Assembly (NCBI RefSeq): GCF_947242115.1
Contig: NC_074726.1
Location: 4,234,451-4,298,450 of the forward strand
Reading direction: 5' to 3'
DNA length: 64,000 nucleotides
DNA from: Biomphalaria glabrata
Taxonomy: Eukaryota; Mollusca; Gastropoda; Planorbidae
A program made the translations under genes and the position numbers. This document shows, piece by piece, positions 21,156 to 33,029 of this stretch. How positions within the stretch are numbered: the first letter of the stretch is position 1; every line of letters starts with the position of its first letter. A model generated the notes under the pieces. That model ran no database searches and was not told where the DNA came from. It saw only the letters and a list, made by a program, of their open reading frames with translations.

Positions 21156-21378
21156 GTAAAGCTCCTCTTTCAAACTTCTGGTCTATAAGGCATATGATGT
21201 GAAGGTCACCCGCTTCTCTGACCTTCGATGAACCAACCGCCCTTACTTTTCCCCAACCAATGTCAGGTACCCACTAGAGCTAGGCGAACCCAGAGCCGCT
21301 CAAAGATCCCGAAATCCCAGTGTTTACCAGGACTCGAACCCGGGGCCCAAGCACCCTACCGCTCGGCCACCGCACCTC
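21156..21378 (-). mobile_element. SINE family 1
   Basis: Reverse orientation. ATGTCAGGTACCCACTAGAG, then the B box (GGACTCGAACCCGG region) and A box (AGCACCCTACCGCTCGGCCA region) complements, ending at CGCACCTC. Confidence 0.8.
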
Positions 21379-21467
21379 AGTGCAAATGTACCTGAATCGA
21401 ATCACAAACCAATTTCTGCAAGATAGCACGCTTAATGCAACATTTCCTCTATATAAAAGTTTAAAAT

Positions 21468-21965
21468 AATAATAATAATAATCTTTATTGTCCGTATGGA
21501 AATTTGTCTTACAATTTGTGCATTACACCAAACAAAAAACATTATAACTATAAGAAACCAAAATGTACATTCACACCAGACTCAATCACATGTGAAAATT
21601 TATATCAGATTGTTCCTATGTAATGATTTGATTGCCAGGGGAACAAAAGAGTGTTTGTGTCTGTTTGTCTTTGCTATCGGTGTCTTGTATCTCCTTTGTG
21701 ATGGTAAAAATCACAAAATCCTGACACAAAGGGTGATTCTTTATTTCGAGGATCATGTTAGCTTTTTTTTATAGATGTTTGTCTCAAACAGCTGCCCAAA
21801 TGGGGTTTGTTTTTTGTCAATGATTTTACCAGCAGCATTTATGATTCTATAAAGTTTATTTTTATTTTTAATGCTCAGATTGCCATACCAGGCAGTGATA
21901 TTGAGACTTAAAATATTGCAGATGTGAGCTTGATAAAACATAGCCACAACCTTTTCGCTAACATT
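21468..21965 (-). mobile_element. LINE, L2/CR1-like 3' end, (ATT)n tail
   Basis: Reverse orientation. It starts with an (AAT)n tail. The minus-strand frame 21753-21947 reads NILSLNITAWYGNLSIKNKN then LYRIINAAGKIIDKKQTPFG, the C-terminal domain also seen as ITCWYGN in the 9661 copy. Confidence 0.75.
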
Positions 21966-22255
21966 AAATGAGGACAGTTTTCATAGTAATCGTAATCCTT
22001 GCTGCCCATTTTTTGCTGATAAAATCAGTATAGATCTGATCTTATGTCGCAGTCCAAGACCAGTCTTCCAAAGCTACGTAGTCCGATTTGAGAGCTACAT
22101 ACATTTCCAACAAATCGTGTTGCTGGCCGCAACACCACGCACATAACAGGTCGTCGAAGCCCAAAGGACAGAGTCTCTGAGGCCTCATGGTCAAGGCCGG
22201 CCATAGGAATAGTAAATCTAAGCAGCCGCCCTTAGATCTAGACCTACTTGTCAGA
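21966..22255. other. Nothing recognised
   Basis: One AAGGCCGGCCATAGG word at 22193 resembles the hAT-type MITE end, but no second end was found. Confidence 0.35.
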
Positions 22256-22407
22256 CTAAATATTATCTTATCTTATATATTACAGACGTTGCTTCAAAAA
22301 AAAAAAGAAGAGAATTACGTCCTGTGCATCTCATGTGTCAATCTAGTCATGCATCAATGACTTTAACTCTGCTAAGTCGTTGGATTTCCTGACTGATTCA
22401 AGCAACC
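22256..22407 (-). mobile_element. LINE 3' end, CTTAT-tailed family
   Basis: TATTATCTTATCTTATATAT tail, CAGACGTTGCTTCAAAA, TTACGTCCTGTGC and AATCTAGTCATGCATCAATG, then the ORF-end complement, cut at a T8 tract. Confidence 0.75.
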
Positions 22408-23444
22408 CTTTTTTTTCTTCCATTTTGTTGAAACGTCGAAACGTTATTTCTAGTCTAGCAATCATCAGTCGTTCATGAAGTGCCTTCTCACTATCGACTC
22501 CATATGAATTTAGCCTTTTTTTTTGTTGATTTAGAAATAGATACAAGGAAGGCCTTTAATTCATTGTGTATTTTTAGCCTTAATTTATTTTTTTTTCCTA
22601 TTTCTTCACTACACCTAGGGCCTCGAATTACAAAAGGCCGGCCAGGTCGAAGTGCACTGTGAGCAAAACACTCGTGGGATGGGGGGGGAGGTTGGCCAAG
22701 TCACGGGCCGAAATGATCTGCAGGTATTCGTTTGGGCATCGCTGCCTTACTAGAAAGACTGTGCATGGTGACTGCCAAGTTTGTTTAGTAAGTAAGGAGC
22801 AGACATGGGATATTAGCTCGAGTGAAGATAAAGGTGTCATACAATCTTAAAGAGATATGATAAGGATACCAGGAATTTTAAGTTTGGAGTTCAGCCTGTT
22901 GAATTTGAGATGTGTCTCTATCGGGAGAACATGAGAGTTCCAATGTCACAATCGACACGGTGAGACTACTTCCTGGTGGATAACTCTACACAACAAGCGC
23001 TGACAACGTAATGGAAAATATAAAAGTTGTAATTAAAAAAAAAAAAAGTATAATTATTTTTTTTACTTCACCAAAATAAATGAATTATCATTCTAAATTT
23101 GTATTCTTAATAAAGACATTTGAATTATAATTGTGCAAGGTAGGTAATAATAAAAAATAACGCAGAAACAAAACATTTAAACAGTTGTTTCCCTTGAACC
23201 AACAGCCTTATTTTATCAACCTTAGCCCGAGTTCACAAATGTGCTGTGTTAAGACTTACAGCTTGAACTGTACCACTTATACAACCAGATACGATTGTTT
23301 TTTTTTTTTCTTTTAGGTGAGGGACATATTATTCATAGGGCTGTTAAACCAGTATCTTTGTTTAAACCCTTCACATATGTTAATATGTTTAGAATTTAAT
23401 CCTCCACCACAGATATAGACATTGAAATAGATTTATAATTTTCT
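22408..23444. other. No supported gene
   Basis: A + strand stretch at about 22506-22565 reads FFVDLEIDTRKAFNSLC, weakly like a LINE RT motif. 22620-22850 is less AT-rich but unrecognised. Confidence 0.35.
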
Positions 23445-23775
23445 AGATCTTATCTTATATAACACAGACGTTACTTCAAAAAAAGAAGATAATTACGTCC
23501 TACGTGTCATGCATTTAGTCATGGATATTAACCAATGACCTAAATCCTCTGGCAACCCACTCCATGCTCTAATAGCACTAGGGAAGAAGGAGCATTTGTA
23601 TAAATTTGTCCTAGCATATGGAACGAGGAATGTGCCTTTATCTTTGTGTCTTTCTGAGCATTTTATTAGATTTTGTTTTTGCATTTGAAGATTATGGTTC
23701 ATTGTTTAATGTATAATTGCTACTTTACTTTTGAGTCTTCTGTCCTAAAGGCTTTTTAAATTTAGTGTCTTCGAA
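23445..23775 (-). mobile_element. LINE 3' end, CTTAT-tailed family
   Basis: GATCTTATCTTATATAACAC tail, 3' UTR, then the ORF complement. The minus-strand frame 23493-23702 shows KDKGTFLVPYARTNLYKCSF. A small internal deletion removes the end of the ORF. Confidence 0.8.
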
Positions 23776-23793
23776 TTCAACCTCCGCCTATTT

Positions 23794-23874
23794 TTAACTC
23801 TTTCTCTCCTAACTGACGATACCAGCGTTGATTCCAACAGAATGTGGTAAATAATTATGGAGAGAAAGAGTTAA
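23794..23874. mobile_element. 81-bp TTAA mini-MITE, copy 1
   Basis: Ends TTAACTCTTTCTCTCC and, inverted, GGAGAGAAAGAGTTAA: a 16-bp terminal inverted repeat that includes the TTAA. The interior has GACGATACCAGCG and AATGTGGTAAATAATTA. Confidence 0.8.
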
Positions 23875-24249
23875 TACAAAAATTCACTTTCTGACTTTTC
23901 TACTAAATCTATTTAGCTCTCCAAGTCCAAGGGGAGATTATAAAGGCAAATAAAAATATTCTAAATATGCTTGGATCACTTCGATTATTCGTTGTTGTTT
24001 TTTCTTCCCATTATAATTAAAAGTAAATAAACCTTAATCTACAGCACTTATATCCTATTTTTTATAGACTTCGAAGTCAACAAATATACTCCAAAGTAAA
24101 TTACCATGCCTCTGTCTATCTGCATGATGCATATCAACCGTATGGTCCAATGGGTTAACGGGACGAATAACTGGGTCAAAACGGTACAGCCCATAGTGCC
24201 CCCCCCCCTTTCTTCATGTATCTGATGTGTCCAAAGGAATGAGAATGTA

Positions 24250-24432
24250 CCTCATTCACCAATCGTAAATAAACAACATTTAGCCACGTGGTGCTCTATC
24301 TCTTCTATGTAATTTACGATCTCATGTTTAATTCATGATGGTTGTCACGTGACCGTTTGTTTCTTTTTTTTTTCTCAATAAGATCAGGTGATTAAATGTT
24401 GTTTGTTTACGATTGGTGAATGAGGTCCATTG
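24250..24432. mobile_element. MITE candidate, about 39-bp inverted ends
   Basis: Left ACCTCATTCACCAATCGTAA followed by ATAAACAACATTTA. The right end, reverse-complemented, reads ACCTCATTCACCAATCGTAA then ACAAACAACATTTA. The interior is about 105 bp with CACGTG words near both arms. No clear target duplication. Confidence 0.75.
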
Positions 24433-24691
24433 CCGATACAATTTGGGATCAGCAGCCTCAAGGGCTCTTCCATTTTGAAGCCTGCTCTACCAGGGCGTAA
24501 CCAGGGCCTAGAACTGTCTGCTGCAAGATGCCTAGGGTTGGCCGGCTCCTAATTTCTCCTCAGGGTTGACTCCCGAATCTTTCTCCATCTTCCCGTGTGA
24601 AAAGCTGCAATTTTGCTGCATCAGGGGGGTGCAATATAAATAAAGTAAAACCTAGTGTGATCTAGAACATGTACCTCGCTACGTACACAGT

Positions 24692-24772
24692 TTAACTCTT
24701 TGTCTCCTAACTGACGGTACCAACGTTGATTCCACCAGAATGTAGTAAACAATAACGGAGAGAAAGAGTTAA
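24692..24772. mobile_element. 81-bp TTAA mini-MITE, copy 2
   Basis: TTAACTCTTTGTCTCC to GGAGAGAAAGAGTTAA, same interior as copy 1 with a few changes. Confidence 0.8.
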
Positions 24773-24979
24773 CTACATTTTGTTTGTTTTAAACTTTGGT
24801 ATGAAATCGTTTCGCTTGTTTTACAAGTTCTAAACAGTGTCCTTTGTTTCGCTATTAGTACATGGTCTCAAAGGCTCCGTGTTGAAAGACTTCATTGTTT
24901 TGCAAGCTGGAAAAAAAAGACGAATACTAGATGACGAATTTCATGTCTCTTATCTTAGAAATTGTAACAATAAGGTATC

Positions 24980-25523
24980 TTTATCTCTCATTCTCTCTTC
25001 CTCTCTTTTTCTCCTTCGCTCTCTCTCTCCATCTTTTCTCTCTTTCTCTCTCTCTTTCTCCCCTTCTTTCTCTCCTCTTTTTTCCCTTCTCTCTGCAACT
25101 CCTTCTCTCCCAGTCTTTTCATCTCTTTCTTCTCTTTTTCCTCCTTTCTCTCCCCTTCTCTTTCTCTCCTTTCTCTCTACATTTTGTCTCCTTCTCTCTC
25201 TCTCTCTCTCTCCTTTTTTTCTTCCCTTTTCTCTACTTCTTTTTCTCATTTTTCTCTCCTTCTCTCTCCCCTTCTGTATCTACAATTTCTCTCTCTCCCT
25301 CTCTCCTTTTCTCACTCATCTTTCTCTCCTTCTCTCTCTCCTTCTCTCTCTCTCCTTCTCTCTCTCTCCTACTCTCTCTCTCCTTCTCTCTCTCCTTCTC
25401 TCTCCTTCTCTTCTTTACTTCTCTCCTTCTTTCTCTCCTTCTCTTTCTCTCCTTCTCTTTCTATCCTTCTCTTTCTCTCCTTCTCTTTCTCTCCTTCTCT
25501 CTTTCTCTCTCTTTCTTATAGTG
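24980..25523. repeat. CT-rich low complexity, about 540 bp
   Basis: Polypyrimidine tract of CTCTCTCCTTCTCTTTC-like words, locally a short-period minisatellite (25425-25500). The open frames on both strands here are compositional. Confidence 0.95.
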
Positions 25524-25940
25524 TATTTGTGTTTTGACAATGAGTTTTCATATAGAATGTATTTACATGTATAATTGCAAGCCATATCAAATCATTTAGG
25601 GAATAATTTTATGAGATTATCTTTGTCATCAGTGATGAAAGTGTCAGTGGCAAAAAAAAAATCAACTTGACATTAATAAACTTGTATCCAAGAAAAGATG
25701 TCCAGCATCAGGACAGAGAAAATAATGCGTAATCATAGTCATTTAAAATTATTTAATTGTTCTTCAAAAAAGAAAAGCTTACTGAGGGACAGGTATTCCA
25801 TTAATTTTTTTATTCTGTTGTATTTTTTCTAATTTACATTAAACTAGTAGACTGTTTTGCAAATGATTTTTTGCTGCAGCCCCTCAGGTCATATTAAGTT
25901 TTTTAAGTGGCCCATACATCTCAATGAGTTTGACATGCCT

Positions 25941-26164
25941 GATCTAAAGCTAATCTGTTTCTATTACAGGTGATTTACGAGGGTGTAATGTGGCCAGCAC
26001 GACAATCTTTTCTTCCCTAGAGTTTGTCATGTACTCGCAAGAGTTGGGTGGACTCAGGAAGTGTCCTAAAAACCATTTGGTCAGAATTCCAGTCGTCACA
26101 GTGATTGGAACTCGAGACCCGTTCGTTTCGGAAACCAAGCGCTTGACAACTCAGCCATCACGCC
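25941..26164 (-). mobile_element. SINE family 1, degraded
   Basis: Reverse orientation. TTTACGAGGGTGTAATGTGG, CCAGCACGACAATC, GAGTTGGGTGGACTCAGGA and the B-box complement near 26105. Confidence 0.7.
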
Positions 26165-26625
26165 CTTTGAGTACAGCTACATCTTGTGTAATCCAGCGTC
26201 CATTAATTATTCATCAGGCTGGGTGCATTTTTTTTGTCCCATCACTGATCAACTCCACATGGAGCCATTACAGCCTCCTTCGGATAAGTGGCCCTAAAGA
26301 CCCGCCCTTCCCAAGTGTCGATGTTCTCTTTGAAGCACTATCCCCCTCCCCCCCCCCAAAAAAAAAAAAAGACACACACACACGCACACATACGATCACA
26401 TACCTCCATTTCACCTTAGCATCCTCTCAGGTAACGTTACCGGGCGTAGATGTCTCGTCAAGTTTACAGAGTTAAGTACCCTTGAACATTAGCAAAGCTG
26501 GAAGTTTATCTTTCAAGCCTCTTCCTCTTCCCTCTAGCGCTTTCCTCTATCCCCCCACCCACCCCCAAAGGCAAACGATTCAAGCAATTTTTTTTTCTTG
26601 ACAGTGTTCAAGCGAGAGCATTGGT

Positions 26626-26960
26626 TATAGAAGGCCTCTACACTGACCTGCAACGTCGCAACCTGTGGGCAGTGGAGACCAATAACTCGTTGCCACGTAC
26701 AGACCTGCGACGTGACAACAAGCCAGTGCTTTTTTTGTGTGACGGTACGCACCGGTACGCACCATCACTGAGTACCGACACCTATTTTTTTTTTTTTTTT
26801 TTTTACAAAAAATAAAGCACAGCGACAGGCTATTGGTTTAACTCTTTCTCTCCTAACTGACGATCCCAACGTTGATTCCACCCAGAATGTGGTAAATAAT
26901 AACGGAGAGAAAGAGTTAAAGCTGTCCAGTGATTGCGACGCTGTAGGTCAGTGTTCAGGT
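26626..26960. repeat. Foldback element, copy 2, interrupted
   Basis: The left arm (26626-26705) matches the 1097 copy: TATAGAAGGCCTCTACACTG and CCAATAACTCGTTGCCACGT. The right arm is split by the mini-MITE at 26838-26919 and resumes AGCTGTCCAGTGATTGCGAC, ending GGTCAGTGTTCAGG. Confidence 0.75.
26838..26919. mobile_element. 82-bp TTAA mini-MITE, copy 3, nested
   Basis: TTAACTCTTTCTCTCC to GGAGAGAAAGAGTTAA. It sits inside the right arm of the foldback element. Confidence 0.85.
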
Positions 26961-28188
26961 CGATTAAGACGATTAGTCTCGGTTAAAGACACGCAAACTT
27001 CTTTTGCGAATGTTCAAGGTTTAGACAATGAGGCATCACGACATCACATAAAACTATTTTGTTCATGTCTGTAAACCAAGAAGATCAACACGAAATTAGT
27101 TTTGTCACTTATAAAAAAAAAAAAAAAAAACATGTATCGTAGTTCGTTGATGAGGGATGGTATGCTTTGAATGTGGATATATGTTCACGTAATAATTTAT
27201 ATGTAGCAGAAAGAACATTTTTTGTTGTTTTTCTATCTAATTGTTATGCTTTACTCTTTTAGTAACAGTAACAGTAATATCAAATGTGCCAAGACAAGTA
27301 AAATATTTTTTTTTATTAAAAAGAAAAGTACTCGAAACAAACAGACAATTCCTCTTTTATACAGCTGACCAACCTTTGTAAGAGCGATTATCTTTCGGTC
27401 AATGGTTAATGAATTATATATTTTAAACAAAAAAAGGAAACATTTTTACCCCTCCTCTAGTTCCCCACCCCCCCGCCTCCCCCGAAAATTAATATGGGTA
27501 GGCGATAGTATAAATCTACCAATAGTTTATGAAATTCAAATAATAGGACTATAGATCCAGACGACATGCATATATTCTACCTATTACCAGACTTGGACAT
27601 GGAAATCTCTAACACTACACAAAAATGTTCGTAGAAACTTTTAAAAAGCTGCAGCAAGGCGTTGTTATATAAAGTAGTAAAAAGTAAAGTTGTTGTTTTT
27701 TCAGCCCTAACCTATGTAACATAAAATTTAATGTTTAGATCTAGATCTAGTAACTAAACATCGAAATATATATATATCAACGTCATTAAACACGTTAATG
27801 AATAAAGTCCACATGCGGAAAAAAACCCGCTGACGTGTCTATTCAAGATAAAGATTTTCAAGAATCAATTTATTTTTGGAAGATAATATTTCAAAAAAAA
27901 AATTAATTGTGGCCAATTAGCTAATAGCCTTATTCTTTTCCCAAAGTGATACATGAAATATGAAATTTCTAGGAAAATCATGAAATTTGTTTCCACCCAC
28001 GCTCCAGTCTCTATGAATTTGCAAGCGAAATATAGGAAATTGAAATCATGTGATCAAATGTTCAATATAGTTGCGCTGGTACAGCAGAGGTTCGTACTGG
28101 TTGAGATTGAGCCTGTGTTAATTGTTTTAGTCACTGTTCATAAAAGTTTAACTATTTCGTGCTTCTTTATTTTTCCTATGCTGTTTTT
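26961..28188. other. No gene or repeat recognised
   Basis: AT-rich sequence up to the 36-bp array. Confidence 0.4.
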
Positions 28189-28189
28189 T

Positions 28190-30835
28190 ATTACTCTCGT
28201 TTCGTCTGTTGCTGTTTCCGTTTTTAATACTCTCTTTTCTTCTCTTGCTGTTTCTGTTTTTATTACTCTATTTTCTCCTGTTGCTGTTTCTGTTTTTATT
28301 ACTCTCTTTTCTCCTATTGCTGGTTCTGTTTTTATTACTCTCTATTCTTCTCTTGCTGTTTCTGTTTTTATTACTCTCGTTTCTTCTCTTGCTGTTTCTG
28401 TTTTTATTACTCTCTTTTCTTCTCTTGCTGTTTCTGTTTTTATTACTCTCGTTTCTTCTCTTGCTGTTTCTGTTTTTATTACTCTCGTTTCTTCTCTTGC
28501 TGTTTCTGTTTTTATTACTCTCGTTTCTTCTCTTGCTGTTTCTGTTTTTATTACTCTCGTTTCTTCTCTTGCTGTTTCTATTTTTATTACTCTCTTTTCT
28601 TCTCTTGCTGTTTCTGTTTTTATTACTCTCGTTTCTTCTCTTACTGTTTCTGTTTTTATTACTCTCGTTTCTTTTGTTGCTGTTTCTGTTTTATTACTCT
28701 CTTTTCTTCTCTTGCTGTTTCTGTTTTTATTACTCTCGTTTCTTCTCTTACTGTTTCTGTTTTTATTACTCTCGTTTCTTTTGTTGCTGTTTCTGTTTTA
28801 TTACTCTCTTTTCTCCTGTTGCTGTTTCTGTTTTTATTACTCTCTTTTCTCCTGTTGCTGTTTCTGTTTTTATTACTCTCGTTTCTTCTTTTGCTGTTTC
28901 TGTTTTTATTACTCTCGTTTCTTCTTTTGCTGTTTCTGTTTTTATTACTCTCTTTTGTTCTCTTGCTGTTTTTATTTTTATTACTCTCTTTTCTCCTGTT
29001 GCTGTTTCTGTTTGTATTACTCTCGTTTCTTCTTTTGCTGTTTCTGTTTTTATTACTCTCTTTTGTTCTCTTGCTGTTTTTGTTTTTATTACTCTCTTTT
29101 CTCCTGTTGCTGTTTCTGTTTGTATTACTCTCGTTTCTTTTTTTGCTGTTTCTGTTTTTATTACTCTCTTTTCTCCTGTTGCTGTTTCTGTTTGTATTAC
29201 TCTCGTTTCTTCTTTTGTTTTTTCTGTTTTTATTACTCTCTTTTGTTCTCTTGCTGTTTTTGTTTTTATTACTCTCTTTTCTCCTGTTGCTGTTTCTGTT
29301 TGTATTACTCTCGTTTCTTCTTTTGCTGTTTCTGTTTTTATTACTCTCTTTTCTCCTGTTGCTGTTTCTGTTTTTATTACTCTCTTTTCTTCTGTTGCTG
29401 TTTCTGTTTTTATTACTCTCTTTTCTTCTGTTGCTGTTTCTGTTTTTATTACTCTCTTTTCTTCTTTTACTGTTTCTGTTTTTATTACTCTCTTTTCTTC
29501 TGTTGCTGTTTCTGTTTTTATTACTCTCTTTTCTCCTGTTGCTGTTTCTGTTTTTATTACTCTCGTTTCTTCTTTTGCTGTTTCTGTTTTTATTACTCTC
29601 GTTTCTTCTTTTGCTGTTTCTGTTTTTATTACTCTCTTTTGTTCTCTTGCTGTTTTTATTTTTATTACTCTCTTTTCTCCTGTTGCTGTTTCTGTTTGTA
29701 TTACTCTCGTTTCTTCTTTTGCTGTTTCTGTTTTTATTACTCTCTTTTGTTCTCTTGCTGTTTTTGTTTTTATTACTCTCTTTTCTCCTGTTGCTGTTTC
29801 TGTTTGTATTACTCTCGTTTCTTTTTTTGCTGTTTCTGTTTTTATTACTCTCTTTTCTCCTGTTGCTGTTTCTGTTTGTATTACTCTCGTTTCTTCTTTT
29901 GCTGTTTCTGTTTTTATTACTCTCTTTTGTTCTCTTGCTGTTTTTGTTTTTATTACTCTCTTTTCTCCTGTTGCTGTTTCTGTTTGTATTACTCTCGTTT
30001 CTTCTTTTGCTGTTTCTGTTTTTATTACTCTCTTTTCTCCTGTTGCTGTTTCTGTTTTTATTACTCTCTTTTCTTCTGTTGCTGTTTCTGTTTTTAGTAC
30101 TCTCTTTTCTTTTCTTGCTGTTTCTGTTTTTATTACTCTCTTTTCTTCTGTTGCTGTTTCTGTTTTTATTACTCTCTTTTCTTCTTTTACTGTTTCTGTT
30201 TTTATTACTCTCTTTTCTTCTGTTGCTGTTTCTGTTTTTATTACTCTCTTTTCTCCTGTTGCTGTTTCTGTTTTCATTACTCTCTTTTCTCCTGTTGCTG
30301 TTTCTGTTTTTATTACTCTCTTTTCTCCTGTTGCTGTTTCTGTTTTTATTACTCTCTTTTCTTTTCTTGCTGTTTCTGTTTTTATTACTCTCTTTTCTCC
30401 TGTTGCTGTTTCTGTTTTTATTACTATCTTTTCTTCTGTTGCTGTTTTTTTTTATTACTCTCTTTTCTTCTGTTGCTGTTTTTTTTTATTACTCTCTTTT
30501 CTTCTGTTGCTGTTTCTGTTTTTTAGTACTCTCTTTTCTTCTGTTGCTGTTTTTTTTTATTACTCTCTTTTCTTCTGTTGCTGTTTCTGTTTTTATTACT
30601 CTCTTTTCTTCTGTTGCTGTTTCTATTTTTATTACTCTCTTTTTTTCTGTTGCTGTTTCTGTTTTTATTACTCTCTTTTCTTTTCTTGCTGTTTCTGTTT
30701 TTATTACTCTCTTTTCTTCTGTTGCTGTTTCTGTTTTTATTACTCTCTTTTCTTCTGTTGCTGTTTCTGTTTTTATTACTCTCTTTTCTCCTGTTGCTGT
30801 TTCTGTTTGTATTACTCTCTTTTCTTTCCTTCGTA
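28190..30835. repeat. Minisatellite, 36-bp unit, about 73 copies
   Basis: Unit of the type GCTGTTTCTGTTTTTATTAC plus TCTCTTTTCTTCTGTT. Because 36 is a multiple of 3 and stops are rare in the unit, all three + frames stay open for hundreds of codons (ITLFSPVAVSVF period in one). The minus strand is open for 503 codons (KTETATEEKRVI period). Variants recur in blocks: a rare variant at 28951 recurs at 29635, giving a higher-order period of 684 bp (19 units). Confidence 0.95.
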
Positions 30836-31250
30836 TTAACAAAATGTTATACGTTCCTTCAGCGGTATTTTTCTTTAAGAGATTTTTTAAAATGGCATAA
30901 GCTTACATCTACCACTCGGTGATGACCAGTTTAACTGAAGAATCACCGTCAACGAAATGTTTGTGTTGAACTATATTCTTCTGAGGAAAAAGCAATTATA
31001 ATCATTTTAACGAAGACTTTAAAGTAATGTTGAGCTCTTAAAATTTAAATATTAAGGAATTATTTATTATAAAATTGTTTTCATTGTAAATAATTGATAA
31101 TATAAAAACAAGACAAACTTTTTAAAAATACTGTTTTTAAAAAACAAAGCTTCTATTTAGTATCACTTTTTTTGTACTATAAGAATATTAAAACTAGACA
31201 TAATAAATTTGTACCATTAGAAATATTTTTACCAATTGTTTGTGTTTAGC
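30836..31250. other. No gene seen
   Basis: AT-rich. From about 31180 it shares words (AGAAATATTTTTACCAATTG) with 60975-61010, so it may be part of a dispersed repeat. Confidence 0.4.
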
Positions 31251-31510
31251 TTTTAGCTTTGTCAGTTCGCTTTGATCTTATCTGGACCAGTTGTGGAAGG
31301 GGGAGGGAAGAAGGAATTATCTTGGTGAATGATCTTTTTTTTTTAAGTTCATGAAAAAAAGTTCACTCAGGGCTCAGGAGCCCTCAAGGGGACTAATTCA
31401 TCTTATACCACCACATCTGTCAAGTACGATTTCTTTCCCTTGCTCATGATACCAGGCATAATAATTAATTCCAATAGTTAATTAATTTTTATTTTATTGA
31501 TTCTTGTCAG
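31251..31510 (+). repeat. Dispersed repeat pieces including R3 5' part
   Basis: 31276-31330 resembles 61065-61110 (TGGAAGGGGGAG region). 31361-31510 starts GTTCACTCAGGGCTC and carries CAAGGGGACTAATTCA, TTTCCCTTGCTC and the AATTAATT block of R3, without its 3' half. Confidence 0.6.
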
Positions 31511-31717
31511 ATAAAAAAGAGGGGGGGGGGAACGTAAAGTTCATCCATCGATTCATGGAAAGTAAAAAAAACATCACTTCACCACGTGGAATGTATAACA
31601 GGGTTTGAAAAGCACTGGCTTTGACATAAACGGCCAACCTAATTTGCATTAGCTCGAATGTACCATTTCAACAATTTACATAATATATAGAACAATAAAT
31701 AAAACGACACAAATGAT

Positions 31718-31762
31718 ATGCAAATTTTACAAAGAGAATTATGTGAATTACAGATAACATTA
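31718..31762 (+). mobile_element. Tiny LINE fragment
   Basis: AAATTTTACAAAGAGAATTA then TGTGAATTACAGA matches the LINE at 34640 near 35452-35482. Confidence 0.5.
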
Positions 31763-32206
31763 CTAACAATGGGAGGAAACCTAACTTTCTCTTTTTTATA
31801 TTTTATTGTACAGGACTACGTCACCAGGTTCAAGAAATCCAAGAATAGCTCCACTAGCCAGAAAGAAAAGGTATTATGGGAAATTCGAGATATTGTCTAT
31901 TACCAAGAAAAAAAAATATGATATATGATCTAAATATAGATTAATAGATTAGCTTTTTTTAAGGAAAAATGTGGATTAGTAAATGCTATAAAAGCGTTTG
32001 ACAAAAAAAAACAACACTCCCTTTCTGATATCAGTATTGCTGACTAGATTAATTTCTCATTGTGTGGATAATTTATTTATCGAAAGCAGCGCAGTCGAAT
32101 ATGTTAGGGATTAATACTGATGGATCTTGTGATGGATACAAATACTGGAAGTGAAGTGTTTGTTTTTTTCAAAGATATTTAAGTTTAAATGTGAAATTGT
32201 GAAATA

Positions 32207-32686
32207 TCAGTTTGGATAACTTGGGACGTCTTGTCAGTTGGATAACTTGACCGTTTTGTCAGTTTGGATAACTTGAGACGTCTTGTCAGTTGGATAACTT
32301 GGGACGTCTTGTCAGTTGGATAACTTGGGACGTCTTGTCAGTTGGATAACTTGGGACGTCTTGTCAGTTTGGATAACTTGGGACGTTTTGTCAGTTTGGA
32401 TAACTTGAGACGTCTTGTCAGTTGGATAACTTGGGACGTTTTGTCCCTTTGGATAACTTGAGACGTCTTGTCAGTTGGATAACTTGGGACGTCTTGTCAG
32501 TTGGATAACTTGGGACGTCTTGTCAGTTGGATAACTTGGGACGTCTTGTCAGTTTGGATAACTTGGGACGTCTTGTCAGTTGGATAACTTGAGACGTCTT
32601 GTCAGTTTGGATAACTTGAGACGTCTTGTCAGTTGGATAACTTGTGACGTCTTGTCAGTTTGGATAACTTGAGACGTCTTGTCAGA
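32207..32686. repeat. Minisatellite, 26-bp unit, about 18 copies
   Basis: Unit GGATAACTTGGGACGTCTTG plus TCAGTT. Some copies have an extra T (27 bp) or GAGACG for GGGACG. Confidence 0.95.
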
Positions 32687-32814
32687 ATGTCCACAGTAGA
32701 GGCAAAGTAAGTAGACGTTAAGATTTGACATTCAACTCTAAGTATCTAGACCTACAACAACTGTAAGCCTATTGGTTTGAATATTTCTAAGTTCTTGTTC
32801 GCTCGCATGCTGAT

Positions 32815-33029
32815 TCAGGGCCCGCCTTAGAATTATTCGAGCCCGAGGCGAAGTGAATTTGGTGTCCCCAAATGAAATATTTAAAAAAAATAAACAGCGA
32901 AAAAAACTAAAATTACGCAATTTATTTTTAAAAAATCTAGTGCACTCCAACAACATTGAGGACACGTTTCCCTATTTCTTCTCTAAAAAAAATGTTTTGA
33001 GTCCTGTGTTAGGGCCCGATCGGAGGCTC
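32815..33029. mobile_element. hAT-type MITE, truncated
   Basis: CAGGGCCCGCCTTAGAATTA at the left and a body like the 4977 copy (GAAGTGAATTTGGTG, AAATGAAATA, ATTACGCAATT). It ends at GATCGGAGGCTC with no closing inverted repeat, directly followed by R3. Confidence 0.65.

Noticed and set aside
24837-25574. Ser/Leu-rich long open frame
   Set aside because: Polypyrimidine low complexity; all frames stay open on both strands.
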